From Lepidostoma basale (lineage: Eukaryota > Arthropoda > Insecta > Trichoptera > Lepidostomatidae), in NCBI GenBank assembly GCA_022606425.2, contig JAHDVF020001467.1, positions 868,001 through 932,000 of the forward strand: 64,000 nucleotides of DNA, written 5' to 3'. Positions within the stretch are counted from its first letter, which is position 1; the number at the start of each line of letters is the position of its first letter. The notes under the pieces were generated by a model that was not told the DNA's origin, ran no database searches, and worked only from the letters and a program-made list of their open reading frames with translations. This document shows positions 42,740 through 52,689 of this stretch, piece after piece. Position numbers and translations under genes: made by a program.

Positions 42740-43124
42740 CGTCACCTGAGAGTAAGAAGGTTCCAACTGACAAAAGTAAAAAGCTGAGAAAAATGAAGTC
42801 AAAAGTTTTGTTTCTTTCGGGTGTGTATCTTGGAATAAAAGGGCTTTATTCCAATTTCCAAAGATTCTTTTACTGAGAAACGTGTAAATTTTGTCTGGCA
42901 ACAGTTGGAATAATAAATTTCTAAGCTTAAATGAATCCTTCTTCAGTGAATCGTGTGTTTTGAATGATCAGATGGAACTTGATTCTTTTCGTAACATCAA
43001 AATGACATACTATTACATGTTATTTTTAATTGTACGTATAGATAAGGTTAGTAAGAACCCTTTTCACGAAAAAAAGCCAAATGTGAAATTTTGTTAGTTG
43101 GAACCCTTTTACTCTCAGGTGACG
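42740..43124. mobile_element. MITE with CGTCACC ends and ATTT duplication
   Basis: The left end CGTCACCTGAGAGTAAGAAG and right end ...TTACTCTCAGGTGACG are inverted copies for about 36 bp around GTTCCAACTGACAAAA. ATTT flanks both sides (42736-42739 and 43125-43128). The 385-bp element encodes nothing. The 4-bp A/T duplication and CG-first ends recall the foldback MITE at 43878-44104. Confidence 0.75.
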
Positions 43125-43421
43125 ATTTAGTGGATACACAAAGTTATTTTCAATTTCCTAAGTATGTAACTATAAAATTCCACAGTGTTAATGCCTTAGC
43201 GTTCAATAAGTTTAATAATATATTTTTTGATTGCGATATTTTTTCTTCATGAAATGATACAGTTGTTGTTTATATAAAATGTTACCAATCCCCTTCTTCC
43301 TAATCTTTATTAGTTATAATTTACCCCAACCCTTATGCATAAATACATTTGGTCCCTTTTTTTAAATAATATAAAATAAAAAATACCGGTTATTTTAATT
43401 TATGTTTTTTTTTTGTTTCAG

Positions 43422-43484
43422 GTGAATAGTGGCAACAATTCAATCAGCGAGAAGCAGCACAAAAAAGGTTTTTTCGTTAAATAA
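43422..43484 (+). CDS. Candidate host terminal exon
   Basis: A long T-rich tract (43404-43418) ends in CAG at 43419-43421, a strong splice acceptor. In phase 0 the next 20 codons read VNSGNNSISEKQHKKGFFVK and end in TAA; the other two phases stop at once. The polar, low-complexity peptide fits the tail of a larger protein, but no upstream exon is seen and chance is a real alternative. A donor at the AAAAAAG/GTTTTT position is also conceivable. Confidence 0.25.
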   Translation: MNSGNNSISEKQHKKGFFVK

Positions 43485-43599
43485 TATGCAATATTTTCAA
43501 TACATGCATGTTGTAAATAACGACAAGATGAACATTAAAAAAATATATTTATTGGTTGAACCTATAATTAAAAATCGAATCGACGTAAATAAATGTAAA

Positions 43600-44235
43600 C
43601 TAACTAACTAACTAACCATCACGCCGTCTCTCCGAAAGGGTAGGCAGAAATAATGGACTGTCACACTTTAACCGATGTGACACTCCATCCTTCTATTTTC
43701 GCCACGCGGGAGACGCGGTGTGATGGGTTGCGAACCTCATCGCCACCAATAGGCATCTCCCGCGCACACTTCGATCGTCCAACATCCACAAAATAAATCT
43801 AAAACAAATAATATAAAATAAAATAACAAAATAAAAATAATTTAACACAAAATGTTATTTTTAGATGGTGCACATATCGCCGGTTCAAAGGTAACTCATT
43901 AAGTGACATTTACTTTTTTTTGCAATTTCTGTATCAGACTTGTGAATTCTACGTCAGAAAATAATCACCAAGTGTATTTATTAAAGAATAACAGTTATTC
44001 TTCAATAAAAATGATTATTTTCTAACGTAGAATTCACAAGTCTGATACAGAAATTGCAAAAAAAAATTATATGTCACCTAATGAGTTTTACCTTTGAACC
44101 GACGATATTGTCTATTTAATTTATGTTCCACGTATCCACCGTTTTTTTTTTAATTAGCAGTACCTAATTAGGCACTTAAAACAAACCAACACCAGCAAGA
44201 ACATTAAATTAATATTGAAGAAATTATTCAAATTG
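43600..44235 (-). mobile_element. S-family copy interrupted by a foldback MITE
   Basis: (TTAG)n and the shared 3' end lie at the left (43600-43640, minus strand). The S core follows, and the 5' half resumes after the MITE at 44105. Compared with 4612-5135, the uninterrupted sequence would read GCACATATTGTC at the insertion point. This is among the longest S copies here. Confidence 0.78.
43878..44104. mobile_element. Foldback MITE with ATAT duplication
   Basis: The 227-bp element begins CGCCGGTTCAAAGGTAA and ends TTTACCTTTGAACCGACG. Its inverted arms of about 87 bp nearly meet in the middle. ATAT lies at 43874-43877 and 44105-44108, and the paralogue at 4871-4890 shows the empty site with a single ATAT. 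There is no protein. Confidence 0.88.
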
Positions 44236-44239
44236 TCAT

Positions 44240-44340
44240 TGGACATTAGACATTGACACCTAATGATGTCAACATAGGTTGACGAAATAGCTGTTGCGTA
44301 AAATAAAATACATTTGTGATGCATAAAACAAAATGATTTA
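44240..44340 (+). mobile_element. P1 fragment
   Basis: ACCTAATGATGTCAACATAG, GGTTGACGAAATAGCTGTTG and AAATAAAATACATTTGTGAT are a decayed P1 copy. The core words are mutated. Confidence 0.5.
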
Positions 44341-44349
44341 ATTTATCAG

Positions 44350-44700
44350 TTTAAAATATAATAAATTTCAAATGGCGAATCCTGTGTGTCATGCTTGGAC
44401 ATAAGCTCCTGGAGTAATCAATAGCCAATAATAATACAATTCGGACAATTTGCGAATCAACACGGTCCGATTCGGCATCGTCTCCAATAACTGTGTCCAT
44501 TAATCTCAGTAAATCTCCTCCGAGATGGACCAGACCCGGCATTCGCAAACAAACAATTATCTCAGAAGACGGCGTCTGTTGTCCCCGGAACACGATGAAT
44601 TGGGACGTAAGGAGAGGTGAAATTGTGTAATGGTACTGTTGCGATGAAAGGGATGTAATCATGGAAGAAAACTCTATTGATTCACAGTTACATCTATCCA
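44350..44700. other. Moderately GC-raised unique segment
   Basis: A 116-aa minus-strand frame is open (44351-44701), including GLVHLGGDLLRLMDTVIGDD. I recognise no family. Codon use and a lack of splice signals do not settle whether it is coding. It is listed as unresolved. Confidence 0.2.
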
Positions 44701-44769
44701 TCCATCTAAGAATACTGATGTACTAAATGTGTATGAATCTAAAAGATCTTTGTTCCACTTAAATGATTA

Positions 44770-45060
44770 AAACTAAATAACTAACCACCACGATGAACCT
44801 CAGTACTGCTCTGTCATAACATAAATCTCTACATTCATACATTGTAACATGCATGCTCGTCGATTTTTTCGACTTCGAATGAAGCCGCTTTTTAGTATTT
44901 GATTAATTTGGTCCTATTAAATTAGTTTAACTAACTATATGGACCGTTATACTGCTCTGTCCTAACATACCTCTTTAGATTCCTCTACATTCATACATTG
45001 TAACATGCACGTTCGTCGATTTTTTCGACTTCGAATGTAGCCGCCTTTTAGAAACTGTGA
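44770..45060 (-). mobile_element. Two LINE-A scraps in tandem
   Basis: The pieces 44790-44915 and 44930-45060 both give RACMLQCMNVEE-like and KAASFEVEK-like coding on the minus strand and are similar to each other. They form a direct duplication of a LINE-A 3' part. Confidence 0.65.
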
Positions 45061-45189
45061 AAGGGTTTTTCGAACAAACGGCTTTAAATGGCGAATAACT
45101 TCTCTTTGCCGTCCACGGTCTCTAAGTCAGCGGTCTTCTCAGATTTTGGAGGTTTGATTTAATATTGATATTATGTTATAATAGCTTTG

Positions 45190-45610
45190 GTTAGTCTAAA
45201 TAGTTCTAACCAATACCAAAAGTGCCGAGACACTACGAGTAACCCAAAGAGCCATGGAAAGAGCCATGTTAGGAATAAGCCTAAAAGACAGAGTCAGAAA
45301 CGATAATGTGAGAGAAAAAACAAAGGTCACTGACATCATCCATCGGGTAGCGACTCTAAAATGGGAATGGGCAGGTCACGCAGCCAGAAGCTCAGATGAA
45401 AAATGGACAACAATACTGCTGACTCGGAGACCGTGGACGGCAAAGTGAAGTGCAGGGCGATCGCTACTACGGTGAAAGGATGATCTGAACAGACACGTCT
45501 CAATAACCTGGATGCTGTCTGCACAAGACAGAGTGGCATGGAAGCGAATGGAGGAGGCATTTGTCCAGGAGTGGACGGGAATAGGCTGAGGAAGAAGAAG
45601 AAGAAGATGA
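45190..45610 (+). mobile_element. LINE-E C-terminal fragment
   Basis: The plus frame reads TQRAMERAMLGISLKDRVRN, VTDIIHRVATLKWEWAGHAA and RSSDEKWTT, then shifts to frames with VSAQDRVAWKRMEEAFVQEW. It ends in GGAAGAAGAAGAAGAAG. This is the QRAMERAMLGxSLxDRxRN family common in insect genomes. It is 5'-truncated and frameshifted. Confidence 0.78.
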
Positions 45611-45829
45611 ATACCTTGCGAATACTCGTATGCTGAGAAAAATACTGTTTAAAGTCATAAAAAAACAACTCTTAATATAAAAATTGCATTGTTCTGGATA
45701 ATATTCGTTTCATTCCTTTAACTAATTAAGAATACTTTGTATTTTATTTTTAATACATAACACGTGAATTATGTTGGCAGCCTTGAATCTAATTATAAGT
45801 ACGTAGAATTAAGTCAAGTATCGGATCAC

Positions 45830-45960
45830 GTTGATGATATCGGCCGGTGTCACTTCCGGCGCTCGTTACCGGCGCCACTTCCGGCCGTTAGCGGCGCTGG
45901 ACGGGGTCGCCTCAGGCGGACGTTACTTCCGGCTCAGATCGATCGAACGTCTATTTTTTT
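45830..45960. promoter_or_regulatory. GC-rich cluster with three CTTCCGGC words
   Basis: CACTTCCGGC occurs at 45851-45860 and 45876-45885, and ACTTCCGGC at 45925-45933, all in the same direction. ACTTCCGG is the classical ETS/GABP site, common at CpG promoters. The DNA around is CpG-rich (GCGCTCGTTACCGGCGCC). It may be a promoter or a short repeat; no transcript is evident. Confidence 0.35.
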
Positions 45961-46269
45961 TGTTTCACCACTGACTCTTTCAATTGTAAAAGGAGGCAAA
46001 AATAATGTAAACATTAAAAAAATAGGACCCAAATAATTTATTTAAAATATGGAGTGAATATTTCTTCTTATTTTTTTTCTTATACGTCTGATGACCCGTT
46101 ATTGGTTGCATTTTCGTTCTCCTGGGAAGTGGACCACCTACTATCTTCCCTTCTTTCCGGTAGTCGGCCACGTGGTCTGTAACCCTCCGGTAGACTGCTC
46201 GAGCTATCTTTGAAATAAATATGGCGAAATTGGTATTTTGTTTTTCTATTACACAATGCACACACCATA

Positions 46270-46440
46270 TGATTAATAAACAATAAAGTGGCGATAGATT
46301 AGCTACCTATCACTGGTCACGAGAATCACTCTGATAGCTATAATACCCTTTACATCGATTTGGCTCTTGCTGTCATGGTGTAAAGAGCGATTCAACAAAA
46401 TAATAATATTAATAATAATAATAATATTCTATTTACTTAC
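46270..46440 (+). mobile_element. SINE 3' part with (TAA)n-type tail
   Basis: GTGGCGATAGATTAGCTACC and TATCACTGGTCACGAG match the 3' part of 18635-18815. The copy ends in AATAATAATATTAATAATAA. The tRNA-like head is missing. Confidence 0.55.
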
Positions 46441-46489
46441 CGCTTTAGTGACAGTTATTAATACGCCGATTATTTTCATACATCTAATA

Positions 46490-46600
46490 ATAAAATAAAA
46501 CGATGTTTTTTTTACTACTTCCACTTTTGTCTTTATTTCGAAAGCGACCGGTTTCGCCAGGCTCGTTGTCCATCGACACACTGGTGCCACTGTTACAAAC
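46490..46600 (-). mobile_element. P2 fragment
   Basis: On the plus strand it reads AATAAAACGATG, TACTTCCACTTTTGTC and GCGACCGGTTTCGCCAGG, so the sense is minus. The helix partner is altered (CTCGTTGTCC). Confidence 0.6.
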
Positions 46601-46689
46601 TTACTAATTCTCAAGCAAAGCGATACACGCCATTCTCATAATATAAAAATAGACTTATGTTTTCCTAAATATTTCAAAAATAATATGAA

Positions 46690-47080
46690 GTTAACTAACT
46701 AACTAACTAACCATCACGCCGTCTCCCCGAAGGGGTAGGCAGAAAGAATGGACTGCCACACCTTTCTTTCCTGACATATTTCTCTCGCTTCCTCAACATT
46801 CATACATCGTGTCATGCACGCGCGTCGATTTCTCTGACTCCTCACATGGCCGACATTCAATATTTGATTTATTTGATCGTACCACGTTTTCCTTGGTCTT
46901 CCTCTATTTCTGGTACCATTTACATCATTAACATATAATTTTTTTACCATTCTTTCTTCATTCATTCTTTTCATATGTCCAAACCATCTTAATGATCCTT
47001 TCATTATTTGTTCATGACACCATCATTCGCACCGCATTCACTTCTTATATTTTCATTCGACACTCTATCATACACAGAAT
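46690..47080 (-). mobile_element. LINE-A copy, open C-terminal frame
   Basis: A 96-aa minus-strand frame reads MKGSLRWFGHMKRMNEERMV, GRPRKTWYDQINQILNVGH and SILSAYPFGETA, with (TTAG)n at 46694-46711. It is of the same subtype as 35200-35692. Its 5' end folds back into a hairpin (47054-47115). Confidence 0.85.
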
Positions 47081-47115
47081 ATCCACACATTCTGTGTATG
47101 ATAGAGTGTCGAATG
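47054..47115. repeat. Perfect 27-bp hairpin at a LINE-A 5' end
   Basis: CATTCGACACTCTATCATAC starts the left arm (47054-47080) and its inverse fills 47089-47115, with an 8-bp loop (ATCCACAC). Both arms are LINE-A coding sequence, so the element's truncated end is an inverted snap-back. Confidence 0.85.
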
Positions 47116-47199
47116 AGTATGAAGTTTAACATGATTATTCAAAAAACAGTTAATAGGAAGAATACATGGGTATCCAACGAGAGACAAAACAAATTTTAG

Positions 47200-49641
47200 A
47201 ATTAATAAAACATTATTAAGGAGTTCCGAAAACAGATTTTTTTATAAGGGTTTGATACCGCAAGTCATGAAGGACTCAGATAATGATCCCTTTCCATCCA
47301 CCACGACCCGTGTTTCAAACTTTCACTTCACGTACATGGCGCTCTTTCAATTTTGAAAAATTTGAAAGAGACTTGATGAACTCACATGTTTGTGAAAAAT
47401 ATAATAACAATACCCTCGAAATGTCATTAGATGAATTAGTTCAAACCTACTACAATGTTTTTACTTCTCTTCTCGACAAGCATGCTCCACATTCGACAAA
47501 AACACTCCGGGTGCGAGTGTCTAATGCACGGTTTGATGAAGAATGTCGTAGAAACAAGAGACTAATGCGTAGGTTTGAACGTATGTACCGAAACACAGGC
47601 CTAAGCTCTTCAAGAGAAGCCTGGGTGAGATCGCAGAATTCTTTTAGAGACCTGATCAAGAAGAAAAGATCGGAGTACTGGAAATGTAAATTGAATCGGA
47701 AAAGGAAAATCCCCGACATCTATGGAATTCCGTTAAATCAGTACTCGGAAATAATCAACAAGAAAAGGCCTCTACCAAGTTATCTCCTCAGGACTTCGCC
47801 CAATTCTTTGAAGATAAAATCGCTGTGATTCGTGCAACGACTTCATCTACAACACCACCAACTTTCACGACATATGAGGGAAAACTTTTAACTAAATTTA
47901 ATATCACAACACCTCAAGAAGTGATTAAACTTATCTTAAACGCACCTAATAAACAGTGTTCGCTTGATCCGATTCCGACATGGCTTCTCAAGAGATGCTG
48001 TCACCATGTTGCTCCATTTTTAGTCAAAATTTTTAACAAATCTCTTCTAACAGGACAAGTCCCTTTTTGCTCAAGAAAGCTATTGTTTCTCCCATATTAA
48101 AAAAACCTCAACTAGATTCCGAAAATCTTAGTAACTTCCGGCCCGTCTCAAATCTACCTTTCATCTCTAAAGTTCTTGAAAAAATTGTAGCCTCCCAAAT
48201 TTCTAATCACCTTTCGACAAATAATATTTTGTCTAAATTACAATCCGCCTACAGACGTTTCCATTCAACGGAGACGGGATTGCTTAGAGTCATGTCAGAT
48301 TTAGTACTGGCAAACGAATCGGGCAAATTGGCACTGCTCTCCCTTCTGGACATGAGCGCTGCGTTTGACACAATTGATCACTCATATCTTATCCAACGAT
48401 TAGCGATCACGTATGGTTTTAGAGGTAATGCCATAGACTGGCTAAATTCATATCTGTCGGATCGTTCACAAGCTGTGCAGCTAGCAGGTAAAAAATCCTC
48501 ATTTACTAATATCCAATCTGGTGTGCCACAAGGCTCTGTTTAGGACCCCTTTTATTTATCATGTTTACAAATGACGTTGCCAAAATAATAGAATCCTTTG
48601 GCCTCCTCTCACATTGCTATGCTGATGATCAGCAACTTTATTTTTTCTGCAACCCTGATGACACCAAACATCTTACGTCAATAACTGTCAACTGCATTGA
48701 TGCCATATCCAGATGGATGGCATCAAACAAACTTAAACTAAATCCATCCAAAACGGAATTTCTCTGGACTTCTTCCGCAAAGCGTCAACATCTTATCGAT
48801 CATTCCTCAATTTCAACAGCTGACAATGATATCGTTCCCAAAAACTCCACAAAGCTTCTTGGTGTTTATCTTGACGCAAATCTGTCTCTAAATCCCAAAT
48901 TAATAACACGGTCAGCGCTAGTTTCTTCCACCTAAGACGATTAAAATCCGTCAAAAGGAGTATTCCCCACGACACTTTCAAAACTCTTGTAAATTCCTTC
49001 GTTGTGTCACGACTTGATTATTGTAATGGAATTTATGCAAACATTCCAAAACAACAAATAAACAAACTTCAATCTGCGTTCAATGCAGCAGCAAGGCTCA
49101 TTAAAGGCATTCCAAAAAGTCTCATATAACACAACATCTCAAAGAACTTCACTGGCTTAAAAGTCCAGAAAGAATCCAGTATAAACTCTGCTGGACAGTC
49201 TTCAAAGCGCTACATGGAATGGCACCAAGTTATATATCTGAACTCTGTATAACGGACAGCCTAAATTCACGGAAATCCACACTTCGCTCGGCGAACTCCT
49301 CAGCAATAGGAAGATTAGTTGAGCCGAAGCGTTGCCCCAGTACAAATTTCGGGGATCGAGCGTTCGCGGTAGCCGGTCCATCAGCTTGGAACAATCTCCC
49401 TTCACACCTTAGATGCATAAATGATCCGACAGATTTCAGATCTAAGTTGAAAACCCATCTTTTTCATATTTCATACCCAATTTAAACATTTATACTTTGT
49501 TCTACTATACTTTCAAACCGATCGTTTTTAAGCGGTCACATTTAGATTTTTAAGATTTAAAACACGTCTTAATGCGCCCTTGAGGTGATTACATCACAAA
49601 AACGGCGCTTTAAAAGTTAGCATATTATTATTATTATTATA
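47200..49641 (+). mobile_element. LINE-C: CR1/L2-like non-LTR retrotransposon, broken
   Basis: The copy spans the end of the endonuclease-reverse transcriptase protein in shifted frames. In order: a linker with FEKFERDLMNSHV and HAPHSTKTLRVRV; CSLDPIPTWLLKR; LSNFRPVSNLPFISKVLEKI; the first catalytic block SLLDMSAAFDTIDHS; SGVPQGSV; CYADDQQLY; LLGVYLDANLSLN; VSRLDYCNGIY; APSYISELC; and FGDRAFAVAGPSAWNNLPSH. Breaks lie near 47780-47830, 48060, 48541 (one base lost after QGSV), 48930 and 49130. The 5' end is missing. The 3' UTR ends in (ATT)n. The protein order and 3' hairpin fit the CR1/L2 group (L2, Rex1, Daphne or Crack); the exact clade is uncertain. It cannot make a working polymerase. Confidence 0.85.
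49574..49608 (+). ncRNA. LINE-C 3'-terminal hairpin
   Basis: An outer helix GCGCC/GGCGC (49574-49578 with 49604-49608) encloses an inner helix GTGAT/ATCAC (49585-49589 with 49593-49597, loop TAC). It lies just before the (ATT)n tail. In CR1/L2-type LINEs the polymerase recognises such a 3' hairpin. A second copy of the same end is at 62395-62478. Confidence 0.6.
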
Positions 49642-50019
49642 ATGTTCACAAATTCCCCAACCAATGTATAGTGTACGTTCGGTCACATTTATAAGTTTTA
49701 ATGTTATTAATTTTTTTTCATGGTGTTAAATTTCTTCTTTGTGTGTTTTGTGCCTAATTGCTCTTTTTAAATTTGTTTCATTATAATTTATTATTATTAT
49801 TTAAAATGTCATATACTAGTTGTAAGAAATATGTAATTTTTTATAACTAAATAAAGAAATATAAAAATAAAATAAAAATTCATTGCTGAAAATGACTTAA
49901 AATTTTTTATCTTACCTTTAATATTTTCTCCTATAAACAGTAACTAACCATTCTTAAAATTAAAATATTTAGGTACCTAACTCAATTTCAGCAAGAACTT
50001 CAAAATTATATCAAATAAA

Positions 50020-50190
50020 TTATTCAAATCGACTTAGGAACAAATACACAAAGATTCGAAAAATTACGAAAATTTGACATGTGATATATATTTTTGTAAC
50101 GCCTGATGATGTCAACATTGGTTGATGAAACAGCTGTCGTAAAGTAAAATAAATACAATTTGTAATATAAAACAAAGTTTTTGAATTAAC
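50020..50190 (+). mobile_element. P1 copy with hammerhead-like motif
   Basis: CCTGATGATGTCAACATTGG, TTGATGAAACAGCTGTCG and AATAAATACAATTTGTAAT are P1. The motif is 50103-50138: CTGATGA, T, helix TCAAC/GTTGA, GAAAC and GTC. A compensating change in the helix (G-C to A-T type) is seen relative to 22642. Confidence 0.5.
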
Positions 50191-50654
50191 AGTTAGAAAA
50201 TGATTCTATCAAAGGTGCTGTAATATCAAATTTTGTATTCGATTTTTTTAAATAATCTTTATAAAAAGAACAAAATTTACCCCGTATATGTTCTCATCAC
50301 CATATTTCAATAAAATCTTGGTATTATTATCGTTATAACAATAATCATCCCCTCGCCAACCCATTTTCGCATTTCTCATACGTGGGTCCTCATAATATAG
50401 CGAAGGTAGTATATTTTATTCCATTTTTCCTTGTGTGTGCGAACAAACATTCGGACAAAGGGCATATTCCCTCCCTCACGGGGACCTACCGGCCTTTCTA
50501 TTGTTGTTTATGTCAACAATAACTTTGACTCCATTTTGGTTCAGCTTACTATTTCTTCCAACAGTGCTGTCTCGTTAGAATTTTATTCCCATTAACTTAG
50601 CATTTCGTGATTTTAGCAATTCATAATTCCATAATTCCACCGTGAAGTTCTCTG

Positions 50655-50790
50655 CAAATTAATTGGACTTGGATCTTCTGGTTTACAAAGGTTCAGCTCT
50701 AATAGTTATTCCTCTTACGCCTGTAGGAAACATTGTTATAATGTGATTTGGTAGTTGTTTTTGCGGGTTTAGGGCGAGGAAGGTTCATGG
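50655..50790. mobile_element. hAT MITE fragment
   Basis: ATCTTCTGGTTTACAAAGG, TTCCTCTTACGCCTGTAGG and TTTGCGGGTTTA align with the body of 2055-2303. Its ends are lost. Confidence 0.5.
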
Positions 50791-51529
50791 TTCATTCTAA
50801 ATTCATAAATTTTTCTTGGTCAGAGAACGGAAGACCAGTTAGGGTTGGCATTGTAGAGTATGATGAGATGAGTCAGAAGAGGAGCGGTGTCTGGATGGAG
50901 ATAGCTTCCTGCGTGAGATCATTTTGTTTGGCGTAGTATGTAGAGGGCTATCGGGAAGGATATTTTTTAATCGCATTGGTTACGGGAGGGGCAAAGGACT
51001 GAATGATAGTGGATAACTCGGTAATAAAAGATTGTTATTTATAAGGCAGATAGTAAAAAATTAGGTCGTGGTCTGAGACTGAAGGAGATGAATATTGAGT
51101 GGTGCAAGGTGCTTATGTGCCAAAGGAGTGTGGTTACGGTGATATTTCATTGGGCAAAGACGCTAACATTAAAATTTTCATTAAATGATATGGATCAGAT
51201 AAATTCATTTCTATTCCAATAAATCTAATGTTAATACTCGTGACCTCATTTAAAGTCATTTCGCAATACAATAATACGCACTTATATTTTATTGAATTTA
51301 TTAATGTTGTTATTTGAAATTTAAAAAAAAAAGAATAATCGAAAAATTCAGAAATGTCCTACATCCGGCATTGGAGAGACGGCTGAATAAGAAGAAGATA
51401 CAATGAAATAAAATACAAGCAATACACATTTATCTCGTTGTGTTTACGCTCTTGATATATAAAAATAATATTATTTTGAAACTCTAAAAATAATATAGAT
51501 CGACTTAATTATAATACTTAATTTTTATC

Positions 51530-51665
51530 AGGTGCGTGTGATACCTATATCACGAGTCGGCCTTGCGTCCAGCGATACTTTTCCATCCTCCCTACGAACC
51601 TTTCGGCATCTCCGGACTCCACTGCCCCTCGCTGGAAGTACAGAGGGTCAGATATTGTTTTCTCG
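51530..51665. other. GC-raised segment after an acceptor-like CAG
   Basis: TTTTTATCAG/GTGCGTG at 51522-51537 could be a splice acceptor and an 88-codon frame follows, but the peptide has no recognisable feature. It is noted only as a possible exon. Confidence 0.15.
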
Positions 51666-51989
51666 ATCTACCTATTTTGAGTGCAGCAAACCATTAAATA
51701 TTATTTATATTCATCGTTGTTTGGCACACTTGCAGCAAGAGAATAAAGAGAAAAGAATTATGCACCTTACTTTTGAAATTCTCCTATTATATTATTAATA
51801 GTAAGTGTTCGGTTATACAACGTAATGGCGGTATATATTGTGGTTTAATAATACAGGGTCATCGAAAAATAATGCCAACATTTAAAATAACTGTTATAAA
51901 AAAACTGTTACAGGTAATTCAATGGTTTTGATCTTAAAATGTGCGGAATTTTTTATTTTTTTTGTACTATAAAGTCCCATCTTTCTAGA

Positions 51990-52200
51990 CTTCACATCAG
52001 ATAACATTATCTTCCTACTCTGTCTCTTTGTAGCACCTCATTGTTGGTGACCATATCCATGAGATCCGCAACATTCTGCGATGGAGCCACATTTCAAGTG
52101 CTTCTATACGGTTTAGTGTGATCACTTTGAGGGTCCAGGTCTTCACTCCGTATAGTAATATGGACCAAATATAGCACTTGACCATCCTATCAATTATCTA
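51990..52200 (-). mobile_element. LINE-B upstream fragment
   Basis: The minus strand reads YGVKTWTLKVITLNRIEAL, EMWLHRRMLRISW and TNNEVL in broken frames. It is the segment before the GRRQ block. It lies just left of the LINE-A copy that hosts the Sola-like element. Confidence 0.65.
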
Positions 52201-52234
52201 TATATAATACTGTCGTTTCTAATAAGTCGTAAAT

Positions 52235-52310
52235 TTCAATATCAATTGTAATGAGACACCCGAGGCCACTAAGAAGGATGTGCGGAAAAACAATGTATGA
52301 TAGAATATCT
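52235..52310 (+). mobile_element. LINE-A, left part of a split copy
   Basis: It encodes EMRHPRPLRRMCGKTMYDRI and S, then breaks at ATCT (52307-52310). The protein continues across the transposon at 55661 with NDEVRK. This gives the empty-site structure of the insertion. Confidence 0.75.
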
Positions 52311-52347
52311 GTGAGGTATAGTGTCAAAAAGTGACAGATCCACTTTG
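52311..52347 (+). repeat. Left inverted end of the Sola-like element
   Basis: It starts GTGAGGTATAG and reaches GATCCACTTT. Its partner is 55624-55660. Confidence 0.8.
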
Positions 52348-52499
52348 GGAAAAAAATGAGTTAATAATGCAGTTTTATTGCTTTTAAAATTTGAAAAATG
52401 GCATTGTCATCAAAAACCAACTAATCCTTACAAATTTTAAGCGGTGGCTCTTTTAAAATCATGGTTATTATCAAAACATGACATATTTCTTCAAGTGTA

Positions 52500-52689
52500 T
52501 TATCAAATCCTGACAAATCCATTCAACCAATAAGCATCGATACAGATGTCTCGTGATTGGTCGAAGGAACCGCCATTGTTTTTTGTTACCCAATCGTTCC
52601 CGTAATCGTTTTAAATGCGTTCTAATGAGCATCAGGGGATAGATGTTTTGTGGATTTCAAAGTTTTTAGTGGTATAAAGTTCGTAAAAT
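52500..52689 (+). promoter_or_regulatory. Likely promoter of the transposon gene
   Basis: CCAAT at 52527-52531, ATTGG at 52556-52560 and CCAAT at 52590-52594 lie 95-165 bp before the first ATG (52690). No TATA box stands out. Placement inside the element and before exon 1 supports a promoter role. Confidence 0.4.

Noticed and set aside
47283..49485. An active reverse transcriptase gene
   Set aside because: The FADD-type box and other motifs are recognisable, but at least four frameshifts break the protein and the 5' end is missing.
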